The notes under the pieces were generated by a model. That model was given only the letters and a program-made list of their open reading frames with translations. It was not told the DNA's origin and ran no database searches. Made by a program: the position numbers and the translations under genes. From Polynucleobacter necessarius (GTDB lineage: Bacteria; Pseudomonadota; Gammaproteobacteria; Burkholderiales; Burkholderiaceae), in assembly GCF_900095205.1 (NCBI RefSeq), contig NZ_LT606951.1:186001-250000 (forward strand): DNA of 64,000 nucleotides. The letters run 5' to 3'. Positions 9,048 to 19,646 of this stretch are shown here, piece after piece (the first letter of the stretch is position 1; each line of letters starts with the position of its first letter).

Positions 9048-10568
9048 TTATTTAAGGAACAGGCGATATGCGGGATTATTGCTCTCATCCCAGTGTGGGT
9101 AGCCCAGCCCGGCCAAAAAGCTTTGGAATTTCTTCTGCTCATTTTTGGGAACCTGAATACCAACCAAAATACGCCCATAGTCAGCGCCATGATTGCGGTA
9201 ATGGAACAAACTAATATTCCAGTTAGGAGCCATGCTAGTTAAGAACTTCATCAAAGCACCCGGACGCTCAGGGAATTCAAAACGGTAGAGTAATTCATCT
9301 TTAGCAAGTGCAGAATGCCCGCCGACCATATGGCGTAAATGCGACTTCGCCAGCTCATCGTGAGTAAGATCAATTGTTGCAAATTTAGCTTTACGAAAAT
9401 GCTTTGCAATCGCCTCACTATCACCTGCTTTTTGTGTGCTAATGCCAACAAAAATATGTGCTTCGCTTTGATCGCCAATGCGGTAGTTAAATTCAGTCAC
9501 ATTACGTTTGCCAAGAAGTTCACAGAAACGCTTAAATGAGCCACGCTCTTCAGGAATGGTCACTGCAAATACCGCTTCACGATATTCACCTACATCAGCG
9601 CGTTCAGCAACAAAGCGGAGACGGCTGAAATTCATATTTGCCCCGCAAGCCACTGCCACTAGGGTTTTTTTCTTAATGCGCTTTTTCTCGACATACTTCT
9701 TCAGACCGGCAATAGCTAAGGCGCCAGCAGGCTCAAGAATGCTACGGGTATCTGTAAACACATCATTGATTGCTGCACAGATCTCATCGGTATCGACAGT
9801 CACAATCTCATCTACTACTTTTTTGCAGATGCGAAATGTTTCTTTGCCGACTAATTTCACTGCAGTGCCGTCTGAAAACAGGCCAACATCTTTCATCTCA
9901 ATGCGCTTATTAGCCTTGAGAGATTGATTCATGGCATCAGAGTCTGATGCTTGAACACCGATTACTTTTGTTTTTGGGCTAATCGCTTTGATGTATTCAC
10001 CAATGCCAGCAATTAAGCCGCCGCCACCAATTGCCACAAAGATTGCATCAATCGGTTTTTCGTATTGAGTAAAAATTTCACGGGCAATAGTTCCTTGCCC
10101 CGCAATCACATCAGGATCATCAAAGGGGTGAACAAAAGTTAAACCCCTTTTTTTGCCCAACGCTTCGGAATGCTTGAAAGCATCACTATAGGATTCGCCG
10201 TGGAGGATGATTTCCACCCAAGAGCCGCCCCTGGCCTTCACGGCATCAATTTTGACGCTGGGTGTAGTGACCGGCATCACGATGACCGCTTTGCATTTTA
10301 TTTTGGCTGCCGAAAGGGCTACACCCTGGGCATGATTGCCGGCTGAAGCCGTAATAACCCCGCGTTTTAAGGCTTCTGGAGGTAAATGGGCCATTTTGTT
10401 ATAGGCGCCACGCAGTTTGAAGGAGAAAACAGGCTGGTTGTCTTCCCTTTTCAGGAGAACCTGGTTGCCCAAACGTTTTGTGAGTTCTGGGGCGAGCTGT
10501 AGCTCGGTTTCTCTGGCTACGTCATAGACGCGAGCCGATAAAATTTTCTTTAAAAAGTTCGTTGCCAT
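9048..10568 (-). CDS. ilvA: Threonine ammonia-lyase, biosynthetic (IlvA)
   Basis: IlvA deaminates threonine to 2-oxobutanoate, the first step specific to isoleucine synthesis; it uses pyridoxal phosphate. The 506 residues match the long, feedback-regulated biosynthetic form. The PLP lysine lies in S-F-K-L-R-G (K51), the phosphate-binding glycine loop GGGGLIAGI lies near 177, and two ACT-like regulatory subdomains fill about 330-506 (EERGSFKRFCELLG, then FPERPGALMKFL). It heads an ilvA-nucleotidase-queF unit and is divergent from the 1280-residue oxidoreductase over 134 bp. Intact. The cell still needs PLP for this enzyme although pdxA is broken. Confidence 0.97.
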   Translation of the reverse strand: MATNFLKKILSARVYDVARETELQLAPELTKRLGNQVLLKREDNQPVFSFKLRGAYNKMAHLPPEALKRGVITASAGNHAQGVALSAAKIKCKAVIVMPVTTPSVKIDAVKARGGSWVEIILHGESYSDAFKHSEALGKKRGLTFVHPFDDPDVIAGQGTIAREIFTQYEKPIDAIFVAIGGGGLIAGIGEYIKAISPKTKVIGVQASDSDAMNQSLKANKRIEMKDVGLFSDGTAVKLVGKETFRICKKVVDEIVTVDTDEICAAINDVFTDTRSILEPAGALAIAGLKKYVEKKRIKKKTLVAVACGANMNFSRLRFVAERADVGEYREAVFAVTIPEERGSFKRFCELLGKRNVTEFNYRIGDQSEAHIFVGISTQKAGDSEAIAKHFRKAKFATIDLTHDELAKSHLRHMVGGHSALAKDELLYRFEFPERPGALMKFLTSMAPNWNISLFHYRNHGADYGRILVGIQVPKNEQKKFQSFLAGLGYPHWDESNNPAYRLFLK

Positions 10569-10702
10569 CCAATGAGCGTACCATGGATAACTCCTAATCC
10601 CTTAGATTTGCAAGGGTTTATCCATTTCTGGAGCAACTTTCTCGGAATCCTGCCACTATCAGGATTGCTCAATTAAAATGCTTATTTATCAAATATGTCG
10701 CT

Positions 10703-13700
10703 ATGAACGCACCACTAGCTTTGAACCAGTTGTTGGATGCTGAGGCGGGTTCTCCCCGTCTTCGCGAAATTCCTTACAACTACACCTCCTTTTCTGACCG
10801 AGAAATTGTCATTCGCCTATTGGGTGAGGAGTCTTGGCGCGTTCTAAATGATTTGCGTGGAGTTCGTCGAACAGGCCGTTCTGCGCGTATGTTGTTTGAA
10901 ATCTTAGGGGATATTTGGGTTGTTCAACGCAATCCTTTTTTACAGGATGACTTACTCGATAACCCAAATCGTCGCAAACAATTAATTGATGCGCTTTGGT
11001 ATCGTTTGGGCGAAGTGAAGAAGCGCAACATTGGTGACTCTGCTGATCAGGTTGAGATTTTGCTTAGCGCCGCTTACCGTGCAATCGAGAATTTTGAAAA
11101 TGGATTTAAAGAAGTTGGGCAAATCCGTAAGCGTGCGCGTAAGGAACTAGGTCGCCATACGGCTGCGGACAACATTTGTTTTGATGGAGTATCTCGTGCT
11201 GCTCACGTGACTGATGCAACTGACTGGCGCGTTGAGTTTCCGCTTGTAGTTTTAAAACCTGATTATGAATCCGAGATTCCTGGTTTAGTTAAGGCTTGTG
11301 TTGAATTAGGTTTGACGATTATTCCTCGTGGAGGTGGTACGGGTTATACCGGTGGCGCTATTCCACTATACGCAATGTCTGCAGTAATAAATACTGAGAA
11401 GTTGCAAGATATTGGTGGCGTCAAGTCTAAGAAATTACCGGGACTTGATCGTGAAGTATTCACAATTTTCACCGGTGCCGGTGTGGTTACTCGTCGTGTA
11501 TCTGACGCTGCAGAGCATGCTGGCCTTGTCTTTGCGGTTGACCCAACCTCTGCCGATGCAAGTTGTATTGGTGGAAATATTGCAATGAATGCTGGTGGTA
11601 AGAAAGCAGTTCTCTGGGGAGCGGCTTTGGATAACCTTGCTAGCTGGCGTATGGTTGATCCTGAAGGTAACTGGTTAGATGTAGAGCGTCTAGAACACAA
11701 CATGGGTAAGATTCATGATGTGGCTACAGTGCGCTTTCAACTGACTTGGTCCGACGGTAATAGTGAACCAGGTGAACGTATTCTCAAAAAAGAGATATTG
11801 GAAGTTGAAGGTAAACGTTTTCGCAAAGAAGGTTTAGGTAAAGACGTTACCGATAAATTTTTATCCGGATTACCAGGTGTACAAAAAGAAGGTTGCGATG
11901 GTTTGATTACTAGCGCAACTTGGGTATTGCATTGCATGCCAAAATTCATGCGTACTGTTTGTCTAGAATTTTTCGGTCAAGCGCGAGAAGCAATTCCAAG
12001 TATTGTGGAAATCAAAGCCTATTTAGATGGCTTAAGTAAACAAGGCGGCCCAATTTTGGCTGGCCTCGAGCATTTGGATGATCGCTACTTAAGAGCGGTA
12101 GGCTATTCCACCAAATCTAAACGTAATAGCTTACCGAAGATGGTATTGATTGGCGACATTGCTGGTGATGATGAGGAAGCTGTTGCTTCAGCTACTAGTG
12201 AAGTCGTGCGAATGGCCAACTTGAGGGTTGGTGAAGGTTTCGTCGCAGTGAGCGCAGAGGCTCGTAAAAAGTTCTGGTTAGATCGTGCACGTACGGCAGC
12301 TATTGCGCGTCATACCAATGCATTTAAGATTAATGAAGACGTTGTTATCCCATTGCCTCGCATGGGTGAGTACACAGACGGTATTGATCGCATCAATATT
12401 GAGCTTTCACTCAAAAATAAGTTACAAGTACTCGATGGCTTGGAAAACTTCTTGAAAAAGAGTGCTTTGCCCTTAGGTAAAAGCGATGAGGATTACGAAA
12501 TCCCTACTGCTGAAATTCTCGGTGATCGAGTTCAGCAGGCCTTAGAGTTGATTGCAAAAGTGCGCAAGCGCTGGGCTGATGAATGGCTTGTGCAGATGGA
12601 TGCGTATTTCCCGCAGCTCCAAAATTACAGCTTGCGTGCTTCATGGAAAGAAGAGGTTCGTTCTGAATTGCGGATCATTTTTGGCGGCCTCGCATTCGAA
12701 CCTATTCTCGCTGAGCTGGAAGCAATTCATAAAAATATTTTGCGCAAACGGGTATTCGTAGCTTTGCATATGCATGCTGGCGATGGAAATGTTCACACGA
12801 ACATCCCTGTGAACTCAGATGACTATGAGATGTTGCAAGACGCACATCGCTCGGTTGATCGCATTATGAAGTTAGCGCGTTCATTAGATGGTGTGATATC
12901 TGGTGAGCACGGGATTGGTATTACTAAGCTTGAATATCTCACTGAAGCAGAATTAAAAGACTTCCGTAGTTACAAGAATCGCGTTGATCCAGAAGGTCGC
13001 TTCAATAAAGGTAAGTTGATGCCGCATGCTGATCTCGGTATGGCCTATACACCTAGCTTTGGATTGATGGGCCATGAATCCATCATTATGCAGCAGAGTG
13101 ATATTGGAGCGATTGCTGATAGCGTGAAAGATTGTTTGCGTTGCGGAAAATGTAAGCCAGGTTGCTCAACTCATGTACCGCGTGCAAATTTGCTTTACAG
13201 CCCGCGCGACAAGATTCTGGCAACCTCATTATTGATCGAAGCTTTTTTGTATGAAGAGCAAACTCGTCGTGGTGTTTCGATTCGTCATTGGGAAATGTTT
13301 GATGACGTCGCAGCGCATTGCACTGTCTGTCATAAGTGCTTAACACCTTGCCCGGTGAAGATTGACTTTGGTGATGTGACCATGAACATGCGCAATCTTT
13401 TGCGTAAGATGGGTCAGCAACGTTTCAATCCGGGTACTGCGGCTTCGATGTTCTTCTTGAATGCTACTAGCCCGGAAACCATTCACCTTGCTCGCAAGAT
13501 GATGATTGGTTGGGGTTATAAATTGCAGCGCTTGGGTAATGATGTACTACGTAAGTTTGCAAAACAGCAAACTGCTCATCCTCCTGCAACAGTTGGTAAG
13601 CCAAGCGTGAAAGAGCAAGTTATTTTCTTTGTGAATAAGAAAATGCCAGGTAATTTACCTAAGAAAACTGCACGTGCTTTGTTAGATATTGAAGATGCGA

Positions 13701-14545
13701 ATTACGTTCCGATTATTCGGGATCCTAAGACGACCTCTGCAGAAACTGAGGCAGTGTTTTATTTCCCCGGTTGTGGATCCGAGCGTTTGTTTTCACAAGT
13801 TGGCTTAGCTACTCAAGCTATGTTGTGGAATGTGGGTGTCCAAACCGTTCTTCCTCCTGGTTATCTTTGCTGTGGCTATCCACAGCGTGGTAATGGTGAT
13901 TTTGATAAGGCAGAGAAAATGATTACGGATAATCGTGTGTTATTTCATCGCGTTGCCAATACTTTGAATTACCTAGATATCAAGACTGTTGTTGTCTCAT
14001 GCGGTACATGTTATGACCAATTAGCTGGATATCAGTTTGAACAAATATTCCCTGGCTGTCGAATTGTTGATATTCATGAATTTTTGGCAGAAAAGGGTGT
14101 CAAGCTTTCTGGCGTTACCGGCGTGAAGTATATGTATCACGATCCTTGCCATTCTCCAATGAAATTGCAAGACCCTTTGAAGACGGTAAATGAGTTAATT
14201 CAGCTTGAAGATGGCAAAGCGATTCAAAAGAATGATCGTTGTTGTGGTGAGTCTGGAACTTTAGCTGTGACTCGTCCTGATATTTCCACTCAAGTACGCT
14301 TCCGTAAGCAGATTGAAATGGAAAAAGGCGCCAATGATTTGCGTAAAGGCGACTTTACTGGCGAGGTTAAGATTCTGACTAGTTGCCCATCATGCTTGCA
14401 AGGTTTAACCTGCTTTGATGCAGACAGTGGTACTACGGCGGATTACATCGTTGTTGAAATGGCCGAAAAGTTACTTGGTAAAGATTGGATGCAAGATTAT
14501 GTAGCCAAAGCAAACCAAGGCGGCATTGAAAGGGTTCTCGTTTAA
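10703..14545 (+). CDS. Giant FAD/Fe-S oxidoreductase with DUF3683 domain (D-lactate/glycolate dehydrogenase type)
   Basis: A 1280-residue fusion. From the N-terminus it has a DUF3683-type domain (about 15-140), an FAD-binding type 4 domain with [11 protein letters not shown] near 210 and [12 protein letters not shown] near 290, and an FAD-oxidase C-terminal domain with [12 protein letters not shown] and GEHGIG (about 690-735). Then come two 4Fe-4S motifs ([11 protein letters not shown] near 810, [12 protein letters not shown] near 872) and two CCG-type heterodisulfide-reductase-like repeats (CCGYPQ near 1055, CCGESG near 1179). The architecture suggests oxidation of a 2-hydroxy acid with electrons passed to the quinone pool. 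The substrate is unknown. It overlaps the next gene by one base. Intact and one of the longest genes here. Confidence 0.88.
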   Translation: MNAPLALNQLLDAEAGSPRLREIPYNYTSFSDREIVIRLLGEESWRVLNDLRGVRRTGRSARMLFEILGDIWVVQRNPFLQDDLLDNPNRRKQLIDALWYRLGEVKKRNIGDSADQVEILLSAAYRAIENFENGFKEVGQIRKRARKELGRHTAADNICFDGVSRAAHVTDATDWRVEFPLVVLKPDYESEIPGLVKACVELGLTIIPRGGGTGYTGGAIPLYAMSAVINTEKLQDIGGVKSKKLPGLDREVFTIFTGAGVVTRRVSDAAEHAGLVFAVDPTSADASCIGGNIAMNAGGKKAVLWGAALDNLASWRMVDPEGNWLDVERLEHNMGKIHDVATVRFQLTWSDGNSEPGERILKKEILEVEGKRFRKEGLGKDVTDKFLSGLPGVQKEGCDGLITSATWVLHCMPKFMRTVCLEFFGQAREAIPSIVEIKAYLDGLSKQGGPILAGLEHLDDRYLRAVGYSTKSKRNSLPKMVLIGDIAGDDEEAVASATSEVVRMANLRVGEGFVAVSAEARKKFWLDRARTAAIARHTNAFKINEDVVIPLPRMGEYTDGIDRINIELSLKNKLQVLDGLENFLKKSALPLGKSDEDYEIPTAEILGDRVQQALELIAKVRKRWADEWLVQMDAYFPQLQNYSLRASWKEEVRSELRIIFGGLAFEPILAELEAIHKNILRKRVFVALHMHAGDGNVHTNIPVNSDDYEMLQDAHRSVDRIMKLARSLDGVISGEHGIGITKLEYLTEAELKDFRSYKNRVDPEGRFNKGKLMPHADLGMAYTPSFGLMGHESIIMQQSDIGAIADSVKDCLRCGKCKPGCSTHVPRANLLYSPRDKILATSLLIEAFLYEEQTRRGVSIRHWEMFDDVAAHCTVCHKCLTPCPVKIDFGDVTMNMRNLLRKMGQQRFNPGTAASMFFLNATSPETIHLARKMMIGWGYKLQRLGNDVLRKFAKQQTAHPPATVGKPSVKEQVIFFVNKKMPGNLPKKTARALLDIEDANYVPIIRDPKTTSAETEAVFYFPGCGSERLFSQVGLATQAMLWNVGVQTVLPPGYLCCGYPQRGNGDFDKAEKMITDNRVLFHRVANTLNYLDIKTVVVSCGTCYDQLAGYQFEQIFPGCRIVDIHEFLAEKGVKLSGVTGVKYMYHDPCHSPMKLQDPLKTVNELIQLEDGKAIQKNDRCCGESGTLAVTRPDISTQVRFRKQIEMEKGANDLRKGDFTGEVKILTSCPSCLQGLTCFDADSGTTADYIVVEMAEKLLGKDWMQDYVAKANQGGIERVLV

Positions 14546-14944
14546 TGATTCCGAGCAATATCGTCGTGTATCAGTAGTCCAAGGTATTGGAGTTCTCATA
14601 TACGAGAACGGTAAAACCTATCGACTACCTTTTGAGATGTTGAGAGTCCTTTCTCCATCAGCTGAGGTTCAAGGGCGTGGACCTGGACAGGAAACATGCA
14701 GACAGGAAAGCGTGAGGTCTTGATTGCCAATATTGAGCCTGTTGGCCACTATGCTCTGAAGCCCAACTTTTCTGATGGACATGATTCAGGTCTGTATACT
14801 TGGGAATATTTATTGTTCTTGTGTGAAAACCAAGAGGAATTCTGGAAAGAGCATTTAGATAAATTAGCTGCTGCAGATCTTAATCGGGATGCACCTATGG
14901 TGCAGGCAGGACAATCGCATGGCCATTCTTGTGGAAGTCACTAA
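14545..14944 (+). pseudogene. DUF971 (gamma-butyrobetaine hydroxylase-like N-terminal) protein, broken
   Basis: A small protein of the DUF971 family, usually about 130 residues. The start ATG overlaps the stop of the preceding oxidoreductase. After [10 protein letters not shown] there is an in-frame TAG (14575-14577). The reading then needs a frameshift near 14600 to reach YENGKTYRLPFEMLRVLSPSAE, and another near 14690 to reach LQTGKREVLI and the end HGHSCGSH. Its stop overlaps the ubiE start (TAATG). The overlap on both sides shows it was once a translationally coupled link in the operon. Its function is unknown; relatives have been proposed to act in Fe-S biology, but nothing here tests that. 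Confidence 0.88.
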
Positions 14945-15687
14945 TGAGTAAAACGCACTTTGGCTATCAAAGCGTTGATGAGACGGAAAAGGCAGGTAAG
15001 GTTGCTGAGGTATTTCATTCTGTAGCTAGTAAATATGATGTGATGAATGACTTGATGTCTTTCGGATTGCATCGCGTATGGAAAAAAATTACGATTGCAC
15101 GCGCCAATATTCGTCCAGGGCAAAGGGTCTTGGATATTGCCGGTGGCACTGGTGATTTAGCAGCAGCTTTTGCAAAAACTGCTGATTGGGGCCACAATCC
15201 TGATGCACAGGTTTGGTTAAGTGATATCAATGCATCTATGTTGGGAGTTGGGCGTGATCGTTTGTTAGATCGCGGTATTGCCTTGCCTTGCGTACAGTTT
15301 GACGCTGAAAAAACCCCTTTTCCCAATAATCATTTTGATGTGGTGACTGTCGCTTTTGGTTTGCGCAATATGACCCATAAAGATGTTGCTTTGGGTGAGA
15401 TGCGTCGTGTGATTAAGCCAGGTGGCCGTGTATTGGTATTAGAGTTTTCTAAGCCAGACGCTTTTTTGCAACCTGTTTATGACACCTATTCTTTCAAGGT
15501 TTTGCCCTGGCTTGGGGAGAAAATTGCCCAAGACTCCGAGAGTTATCGCTACTTAGCGGAATCCATTCGCATGCATCCTGATGCTGAAACCCTCAAAAAA
15601 ATGATGTTAGAGGTGAGTTTTGACGAAGTAGAAACCCACAGAATGACAGGGGGTATCGTTGCCCTACATATTGGTATTAAATATTGA
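14944..15687 (+). CDS. ubiE: Ubiquinone/menaquinone C-methyltransferase UbiE
   Basis: UbiE methylates the benzoquinol ring carbon in ubiquinone (and menaquinone) synthesis using S-adenosylmethionine. The ATG at 14944, giving [13 protein letters not shown], is preferred over an upstream ATG at 14929 because it matches the family N-terminus and overlaps the preceding stop. The 247 residues carry the SAM motif [12 protein letters not shown], the family block [13 protein letters not shown] and the C-terminal GGIVALHIG. Its neighbours ubiJ and ubiB act in the same pathway. Intact. Confidence 0.97.
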   Translation: MSKTHFGYQSVDETEKAGKVAEVFHSVASKYDVMNDLMSFGLHRVWKKITIARANIRPGQRVLDIAGGTGDLAAAFAKTADWGHNPDAQVWLSDINASMLGVGRDRLLDRGIALPCVQFDAEKTPFPNNHFDVVTVAFGLRNMTHKDVALGEMRRVIKPGGRVLVLEFSKPDAFLQPVYDTYSFKVLPWLGEKIAQDSESYRYLAESIRMHPDAETLKKMMLEVSFDEVETHRMTGGIVALHIGIKY

Positions 15688-15755
15688 TAGTTGTATAGTT
15701 TTTAAGCTCTTAAAGACTAATGAAGTAAAGAAGTTATTTGAAGGGGTAAATAAAA

Positions 15756-16658
15756 ATGAACAAACATTTTTTTAAAGCAGTTCTCTTAAGTTTCACTTTA
15801 GTATTCGCATCTGTTGGCTATGTGGAAGCTGCACGTTTGGGTGGGGGTAAAAGCATCGGACGTGCCCCAAGTGCACCGATACAACGTCAAGCCGCCCCAG
15901 TACAAAAGCCTGCTCAGCAGGCGCAGCCTACTGCTCCGGCTCCAACACCTGCGCCTAGTCGTTTTGGAGGGATGGGCGGTATTTTGGGTGGCTTAGCAGC
16001 TGGCTTAGGTATTGGCTATCTCTTATCCCATTTTGGCTTGGGTGAAGCAGCTTCATCTTTGATTACGGGTTTGCTAATAGCAATGCTGGTAGGTTTTGCA
16101 ATTACGTTTGTTATTCGTAGATTGTTGCCAGCATTGTCCGGCACCGGTCAGAATTCCAACATTCAATCATTCAAAGACCTGCAACGTAATACCGTTGAAA
16201 TGCCAAGGCAAGAACCTGCGTTTACACCTGCTGCCAGTGCTTTTGGTGGGGTGAGTGTTGAGCCTGAGCCATTTCAATCTACTCTTCCTCCTGGCTTTGA
16301 TCAAAGAACCTTTTTGGAGAATGCAAAGCAATATTTTGTGACTTTGCAAAAAGCCTGGGATCAAGGTGATCTTCCTGCTTTGCGTGAATTTACTACTCCT
16401 GAGATGTTTGACACGATTCAGCAAGATCTAGCAGGTAGAACTGATGGTAGCAATCAAACTGACGTTGTTACTATTAATGCTCAGCTCTTAGGAATTGAAA
16501 CAGCTGATGCGCATTATTTCTGTAGCGTTCAGTTCAGTGGAATGATTCGTGAGCAACCGGGGGCTGCAGCCACCGATTTCTCTGAAATCTGGAATTTAAG
16601 CAAGCCCGTAGAAGGTCCGGGTGGCTGGGTACTAGCGGGCATCTCTCAGTTAATTTAA
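15756..16658 (+). CDS. Tim44-like domain protein with signal peptide
   Basis: A 300-residue envelope protein. It has an N-terminal signal peptide (about 1-25, ending VEAA) and a Pro/Gln/Ala-rich linker (about 38-70). A glycine-rich hydrophobic stretch with one or two membrane segments follows (about 75-125), and a C-terminal Tim44-like domain covers about 180-300. Bacterial Tim44-like proteins are conserved next to ubiE/ubiJ/ubiB in Burkholderiales, but their role is not established. By fold they resemble the mitochondrial import-motor tether, which suggests a membrane-associated binding function. Intact; ends just before a strong terminator. Confidence 0.82.
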   Translation: MNKHFFKAVLLSFTLVFASVGYVEAARLGGGKSIGRAPSAPIQRQAAPVQKPAQQAQPTAPAPTPAPSRFGGMGGILGGLAAGLGIGYLLSHFGLGEAASSLITGLLIAMLVGFAITFVIRRLLPALSGTGQNSNIQSFKDLQRNTVEMPRQEPAFTPAASAFGGVSVEPEPFQSTLPPGFDQRTFLENAKQYFVTLQKAWDQGDLPALREFTTPEMFDTIQQDLAGRTDGSNQTDVVTINAQLLGIETADAHYFCSVQFSGMIREQPGAAATDFSEIWNLSKPVEGPGGWVLAGISQLI

Positions 16659-16682
16659 GCTTAAGGTACTTTCCGTTGGAAG

Positions 16683-16705
16683 ACCCGCACTTGTGCGGGT
16701 TTTTT
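16683..16705 (+). terminator. Rho-independent terminator between the Tim44-like gene and ubiJ
   Basis: A perfect 8-bp stem pairs ACCCGCAC (16683-16690) with GTGCGGGT (16693-16700) over a TT loop, followed by five more T residues. It ends only 7 bp before the ubiJ ATG. Either ubiJ-ubiB needs its own promoter or partial read-through attenuates it. Confidence 0.88.
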
Positions 16706-16711
16706 ACACTC

Positions 16712-17332
16712 ATGAACACACAGTTTTCAACTACCCATTCGATTGCCTCTGGCGCTGCATGTCAGGGTATTAACCATGTTTTAAGTACCGAGCCATGGGC
16801 ATCGGCTGAATTAGCTAGTCATGCAGGCAAAACCATTTTGTTGCGATTACCGTTGGGTAATCTTTGTTTTGAGATAAACCCAGACGGTCACTTGGTTGGT
16901 TTGAAAGAGATCGACTCTCCTGCGCTTATGTTAGAAGTATCTGCCGCCGCATTGAGTGCCTTAGCCGGTAGCTCGGGTTCTTTAAGGGAGCAGGCTTTTA
17001 AGGCCGTCAAAATTACCGGTGATGCAGATTTGGCACAACTATTAGGTCGATTAGCCGGACAATTACGCTGGGAATATGAGGAAGATTTAGCTCGTCTGGT
17101 GGGTGATGCGCCTGCAAACTTTGCTGTAAGGCAGGGTAAAAAGTTTGTGTCTGCCACGCGTTCAGCAGCCACTGATTTACTGGACAATGTAGTGGAGTAC
17201 ATTAGCGAAGAAAAGAAATTGTTATTAAATAAACGAGATTTCATGGTTCGTAAATCTGAATTAAGCGAATTGCGCGAATCAGTAGATCGCATGGAAAAAC
17301 GAATCCAACTTTTAGAGCAAAAGGCTAAATAA
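16712..17332 (+). CDS. ubiJ: Ubiquinone biosynthesis accessory factor UbiJ (SCP2 domain)
   Basis: UbiJ binds lipid ubiquinone intermediates through an SCP2 sterol-carrier domain and organises the cytoplasmic Ubi enzyme complex. The ATG at 16712 (MNTQFSTT) is chosen over an in-frame ATG at 16676 because the upstream start would place coding sequence across the terminator hairpin. The 206 residues include an SCP2 fold (about 20-115) and a C-terminal coiled coil rich in Glu, Leu and Arg (about 175-206), as in other UbiJ proteins. ubiB begins 3 bp later, so the two are surely coupled. Intact. Confidence 0.9.
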   Translation: MNTQFSTTHSIASGAACQGINHVLSTEPWASAELASHAGKTILLRLPLGNLCFEINPDGHLVGLKEIDSPALMLEVSAAALSALAGSSGSLREQAFKAVKITGDADLAQLLGRLAGQLRWEYEEDLARLVGDAPANFAVRQGKKFVSATRSAATDLLDNVVEYISEEKKLLLNKRDFMVRKSELSELRESVDRMEKRIQLLEQKAK

Positions 17333-17335
17333 ATC

Positions 17336-18925
17336 GTGCGTCGAATTGCTCGCCTCTTTTTCATTTTCTTTACCGCATGGCGTTATGGCTTATTGCCACT
17401 CTTGCGTGATCTTTTGAAGCCGGGACTTCGTCGTGGCTTCTTAACGGTACTTTGTTGGATGTCACCAGGTGGTCACTTACCAAGAGGTGAGCGTATTCGC
17501 TTAACGCTTGAAGCGCTCGGCCCTATTTTTGTAAAGTTCGGCCAAGTCCTTTCAACCCGTCGTGATTTATTGCCTGAAGATATCGCCAATGAACTAGTAA
17601 AACTGCAAGATCAAGTGCCACCATTTTCTAATGAAGAATCTCGTCGCTTGATCGAGGAAGATTTAGGTCAGCCAATTGAATCTGTATTTCTTAGTTTTGA
17701 TGCTACCCCCGTTGCTAGTGCCTCAGTTGCACAAGTGCATTTTGGAGTATTGCGTGGAACTGATAAGCGCCCCGAGTGGGAGGGTCGTACTGTAGCAATT
17801 AAAGTCCTACGCCCTGGTATTTTGCCGGTGATTGAGGGCGATTTGGCGTTGATGTATGACTTAGCAAAAGTGATTGAAAAAAGTTCTGAGGATGGTCGTC
17901 GATTAAAGCCTCGTGAGAATGTTGCAGAGTTTGATACGTATCTGCATGATGAGCTTGATCTCATGCGAGAGGCCGCTAATGCTAGTCAGTTACGCAGACA
18001 ATTTGCTGATTCTGACAAATTGATGATTCCAGAAATGTATTGGGATCTTTGTCACACAAATGTGATTGTCATGGAGAGGATGTATGGCATCTCGATTGGC
18101 AAAACTGCTGCGTTGCGTGAGGCTGGCGTTGACTTTAAAAAATTGGCCTCAGACGGCGTAAAAATTTTCTTTACACAAGTGTTTGAATACGGATTTTTCC
18201 ATGCAGATATGCATCCCGGAAATATCATGATTAGTTTGGAGCCAGAAACATTTGGTCGATTTATTTCACTTGATTTTGGAATTGTTGGCGTACTAAGCGA
18301 ATCAGATAAAAATTACTTAGCTTTGAATTTTCTGGCATTCTTCAATCGGGATTATCGACGTGTTGCTGAGTTGCATATTGAGTCGGGCTGGGTTCCTGCA
18401 AATACTCGTGTTGAAGAATTGGAAGGGGCCGTACGCTCAGTTTGCGAGTCTTATTTTGATCGACCGCTTAAAGAGATTTCTTTAGGCATTGTTTTGATGC
18501 GCCTATTTCAGACTTCCCGCCGCTTTAAGGTGGAAATTCAGCCTCAACTCACCTTATTGCAAAAGACTCTCTTAAGCGTAGAAGGCTTGGCACGTCAGCT
18601 TGATCCTGATCTGGATCTTTGGAAAACCGCTAAGCCGATATTAGAGAAATGGGTTAGCAAGCAGTTGGGTTGGCGCGGACTTTTAGATGGCTTAAAGGAA
18701 GAGGTGCCTACTTGGGCCAAAATCCTGCCTACGTTGCCACGCCTCATTGCCAATAGTTTGTTGGCTCAAAGCCGGCATCAAATTAAAGACCAAAACGGTG
18801 AATTAGAGGTTCTAAAGGCTCTTTTGCTCGAGGAAAGACGTACACATCGTCTATTGGCAGGGGTTTTACTCTTTGCTGGCGGGTTTTTGGCTGGAATTTT
18901 GCTCATCAGCATAGGTGTTTATTAG
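17336..18925 (+). CDS. ubiB: Ubiquinone biosynthesis regulatory protein kinase-like UbiB
   Basis: UbiB is an atypical ABC1/ADCK-family ATPase-kinase that promotes the aerobic ubiquinone hydroxylations at the membrane. Translation starts at a GTG (17336) 3 bp after ubiJ. The 529 residues show the family KFGQ motif near 63, the invariant lysine in AIKVLRPG near 158, the catalytic HADMHPGN near 286, the metal-binding LDFGIVG, and hydrophobic helices at the C-terminus (about 500-529). The stop codon is TAG, which shows that UAG is a real stop in this organism. Intact. Confidence 0.96.
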   Translation: MRRIARLFFIFFTAWRYGLLPLLRDLLKPGLRRGFLTVLCWMSPGGHLPRGERIRLTLEALGPIFVKFGQVLSTRRDLLPEDIANELVKLQDQVPPFSNEESRRLIEEDLGQPIESVFLSFDATPVASASVAQVHFGVLRGTDKRPEWEGRTVAIKVLRPGILPVIEGDLALMYDLAKVIEKSSEDGRRLKPRENVAEFDTYLHDELDLMREAANASQLRRQFADSDKLMIPEMYWDLCHTNVIVMERMYGISIGKTAALREAGVDFKKLASDGVKIFFTQVFEYGFFHADMHPGNIMISLEPETFGRFISLDFGIVGVLSESDKNYLALNFLAFFNRDYRRVAELHIESGWVPANTRVEELEGAVRSVCESYFDRPLKEISLGIVLMRLFQTSRRFKVEIQPQLTLLQKTLLSVEGLARQLDPDLDLWKTAKPILEKWVSKQLGWRGLLDGLKEEVPTWAKILPTLPRLIANSLLAQSRHQIKDQNGELEVLKALLLEERRTHRLLAGVLLFAGGFLAGILLISIGVY

Positions 18926-18943
18926 TCTCTCGCTGATTAGCCG

Positions 18944-18968
18944 CTAACCCGCTAAAATAGCGGGTTAG
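18944..18968. repeat. Perfect 11-bp inverted repeat between ubiB and DUF502
   Basis: CTAACCCGCTA (18944-18954) and TAGCGGGTTAG (18958-18968) pair perfectly around an AAA loop, 9 bp before the DUF502 start. There is no T run, so it is not a classic terminator. It also holds TAAAAT (18953-18958), a possible -10 box, so it could be a promoter with an overlapping operator, or a 5'-end RNA hairpin. What it does is not known. Confidence 0.7.
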
Positions 18969-18977
18969 GCAAAACAC

Positions 18978-19631
18978 ATGAAAAAATACTTTATCGCTGG
19001 CATCCTCGTATGGACACCATTGTCGATCACCATTTGGGTGATTGCATGGGGTCTGGGTTTGCTCGACGGCGTATTCGGCTCCGTAATGCATGCCATCATT
19101 TTGGTTCTGCCTCATGATGCCGCGCAAGATCTACAGCATTTCCGTGAGTTGCCTGGGGTTGGTATTTTGATCGTGATTGCCGTGATCATGGCCACTGGTT
19201 TATTGGCAATTAGTTTTGCTGGTCAGTGGTGGATACGGATGTGGAATAAGCAAATCAATCGCATTCCGATTGTGCGCTCTATTTACTCAAGTGTTCAGCA
19301 AGTTTCATCAACTTTATTTTCTGGGAGTGGTCAGGTTTTTAGTAAAGCGCTACTGATACGTTATCCCCATGCAGATTCATGGGTGATTGCATTTCAAACT
19401 GGTACACCAGCAAAAGAAGTAACGTTTAAATTGGGTGAAGATTACGTCAATGTATTTTTACCTACGACCCCAAATCCCACCTCTGGTTTTTTTATGATTG
19501 TGCCGCGTGCACAAACGATTGAATTAGAGATGAGTGTTGAGGAGGCTCTGAAACATATCGTTTCAATGGGCTCTGTTCCTCCCAATAGTTCTAGTGGTTT
19601 AGCTGCATCACAGTTACCACACCATTTTTGA
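18978..19631 (+). CDS. DUF502 family membrane protein
   Basis: A 217-residue protein of the DUF502 family, which is widespread in proteobacteria and plants (COV proteins) and of uncertain function. There are two strong transmembrane segments (about 5-35 and 57-80), the second followed by the conserved IPIVRSIYSSVQQV (about 98-111) and a soluble C-terminal domain with LPTTPNPTSGFF. It lies between ubiB and aspS, a conserved Burkholderiales order. Many relatives have an fmdB-like zinc-ribbon gene between ubiB and DUF502, which is absent here. Intact. Confidence 0.87.
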   Translation: MKKYFIAGILVWTPLSITIWVIAWGLGLLDGVFGSVMHAIILVLPHDAAQDLQHFRELPGVGILIVIAVIMATGLLAISFAGQWWIRMWNKQINRIPIVRSIYSSVQQVSSTLFSGSGQVFSKALLIRYPHADSWVIAFQTGTPAKEVTFKLGEDYVNVFLPTTPNPTSGFFMIVPRAQTIELEMSVEEALKHIVSMGSVPPNSSSGLAASQLPHHF

Positions 19632-19646
19632 TTTATAGGAAATTTT

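Noticed and set aside
10631..10670. Nested inverted repeats (GAGCAA...TTGCTC around AATCCTG...CAGGATT) between ilvA and the large oxidoreductase.
   Set aside because: The arms are short (6 and 7 bp) and no regulator is known to bind such a sequence; a possible operator, but not strong enough to list as a feature.
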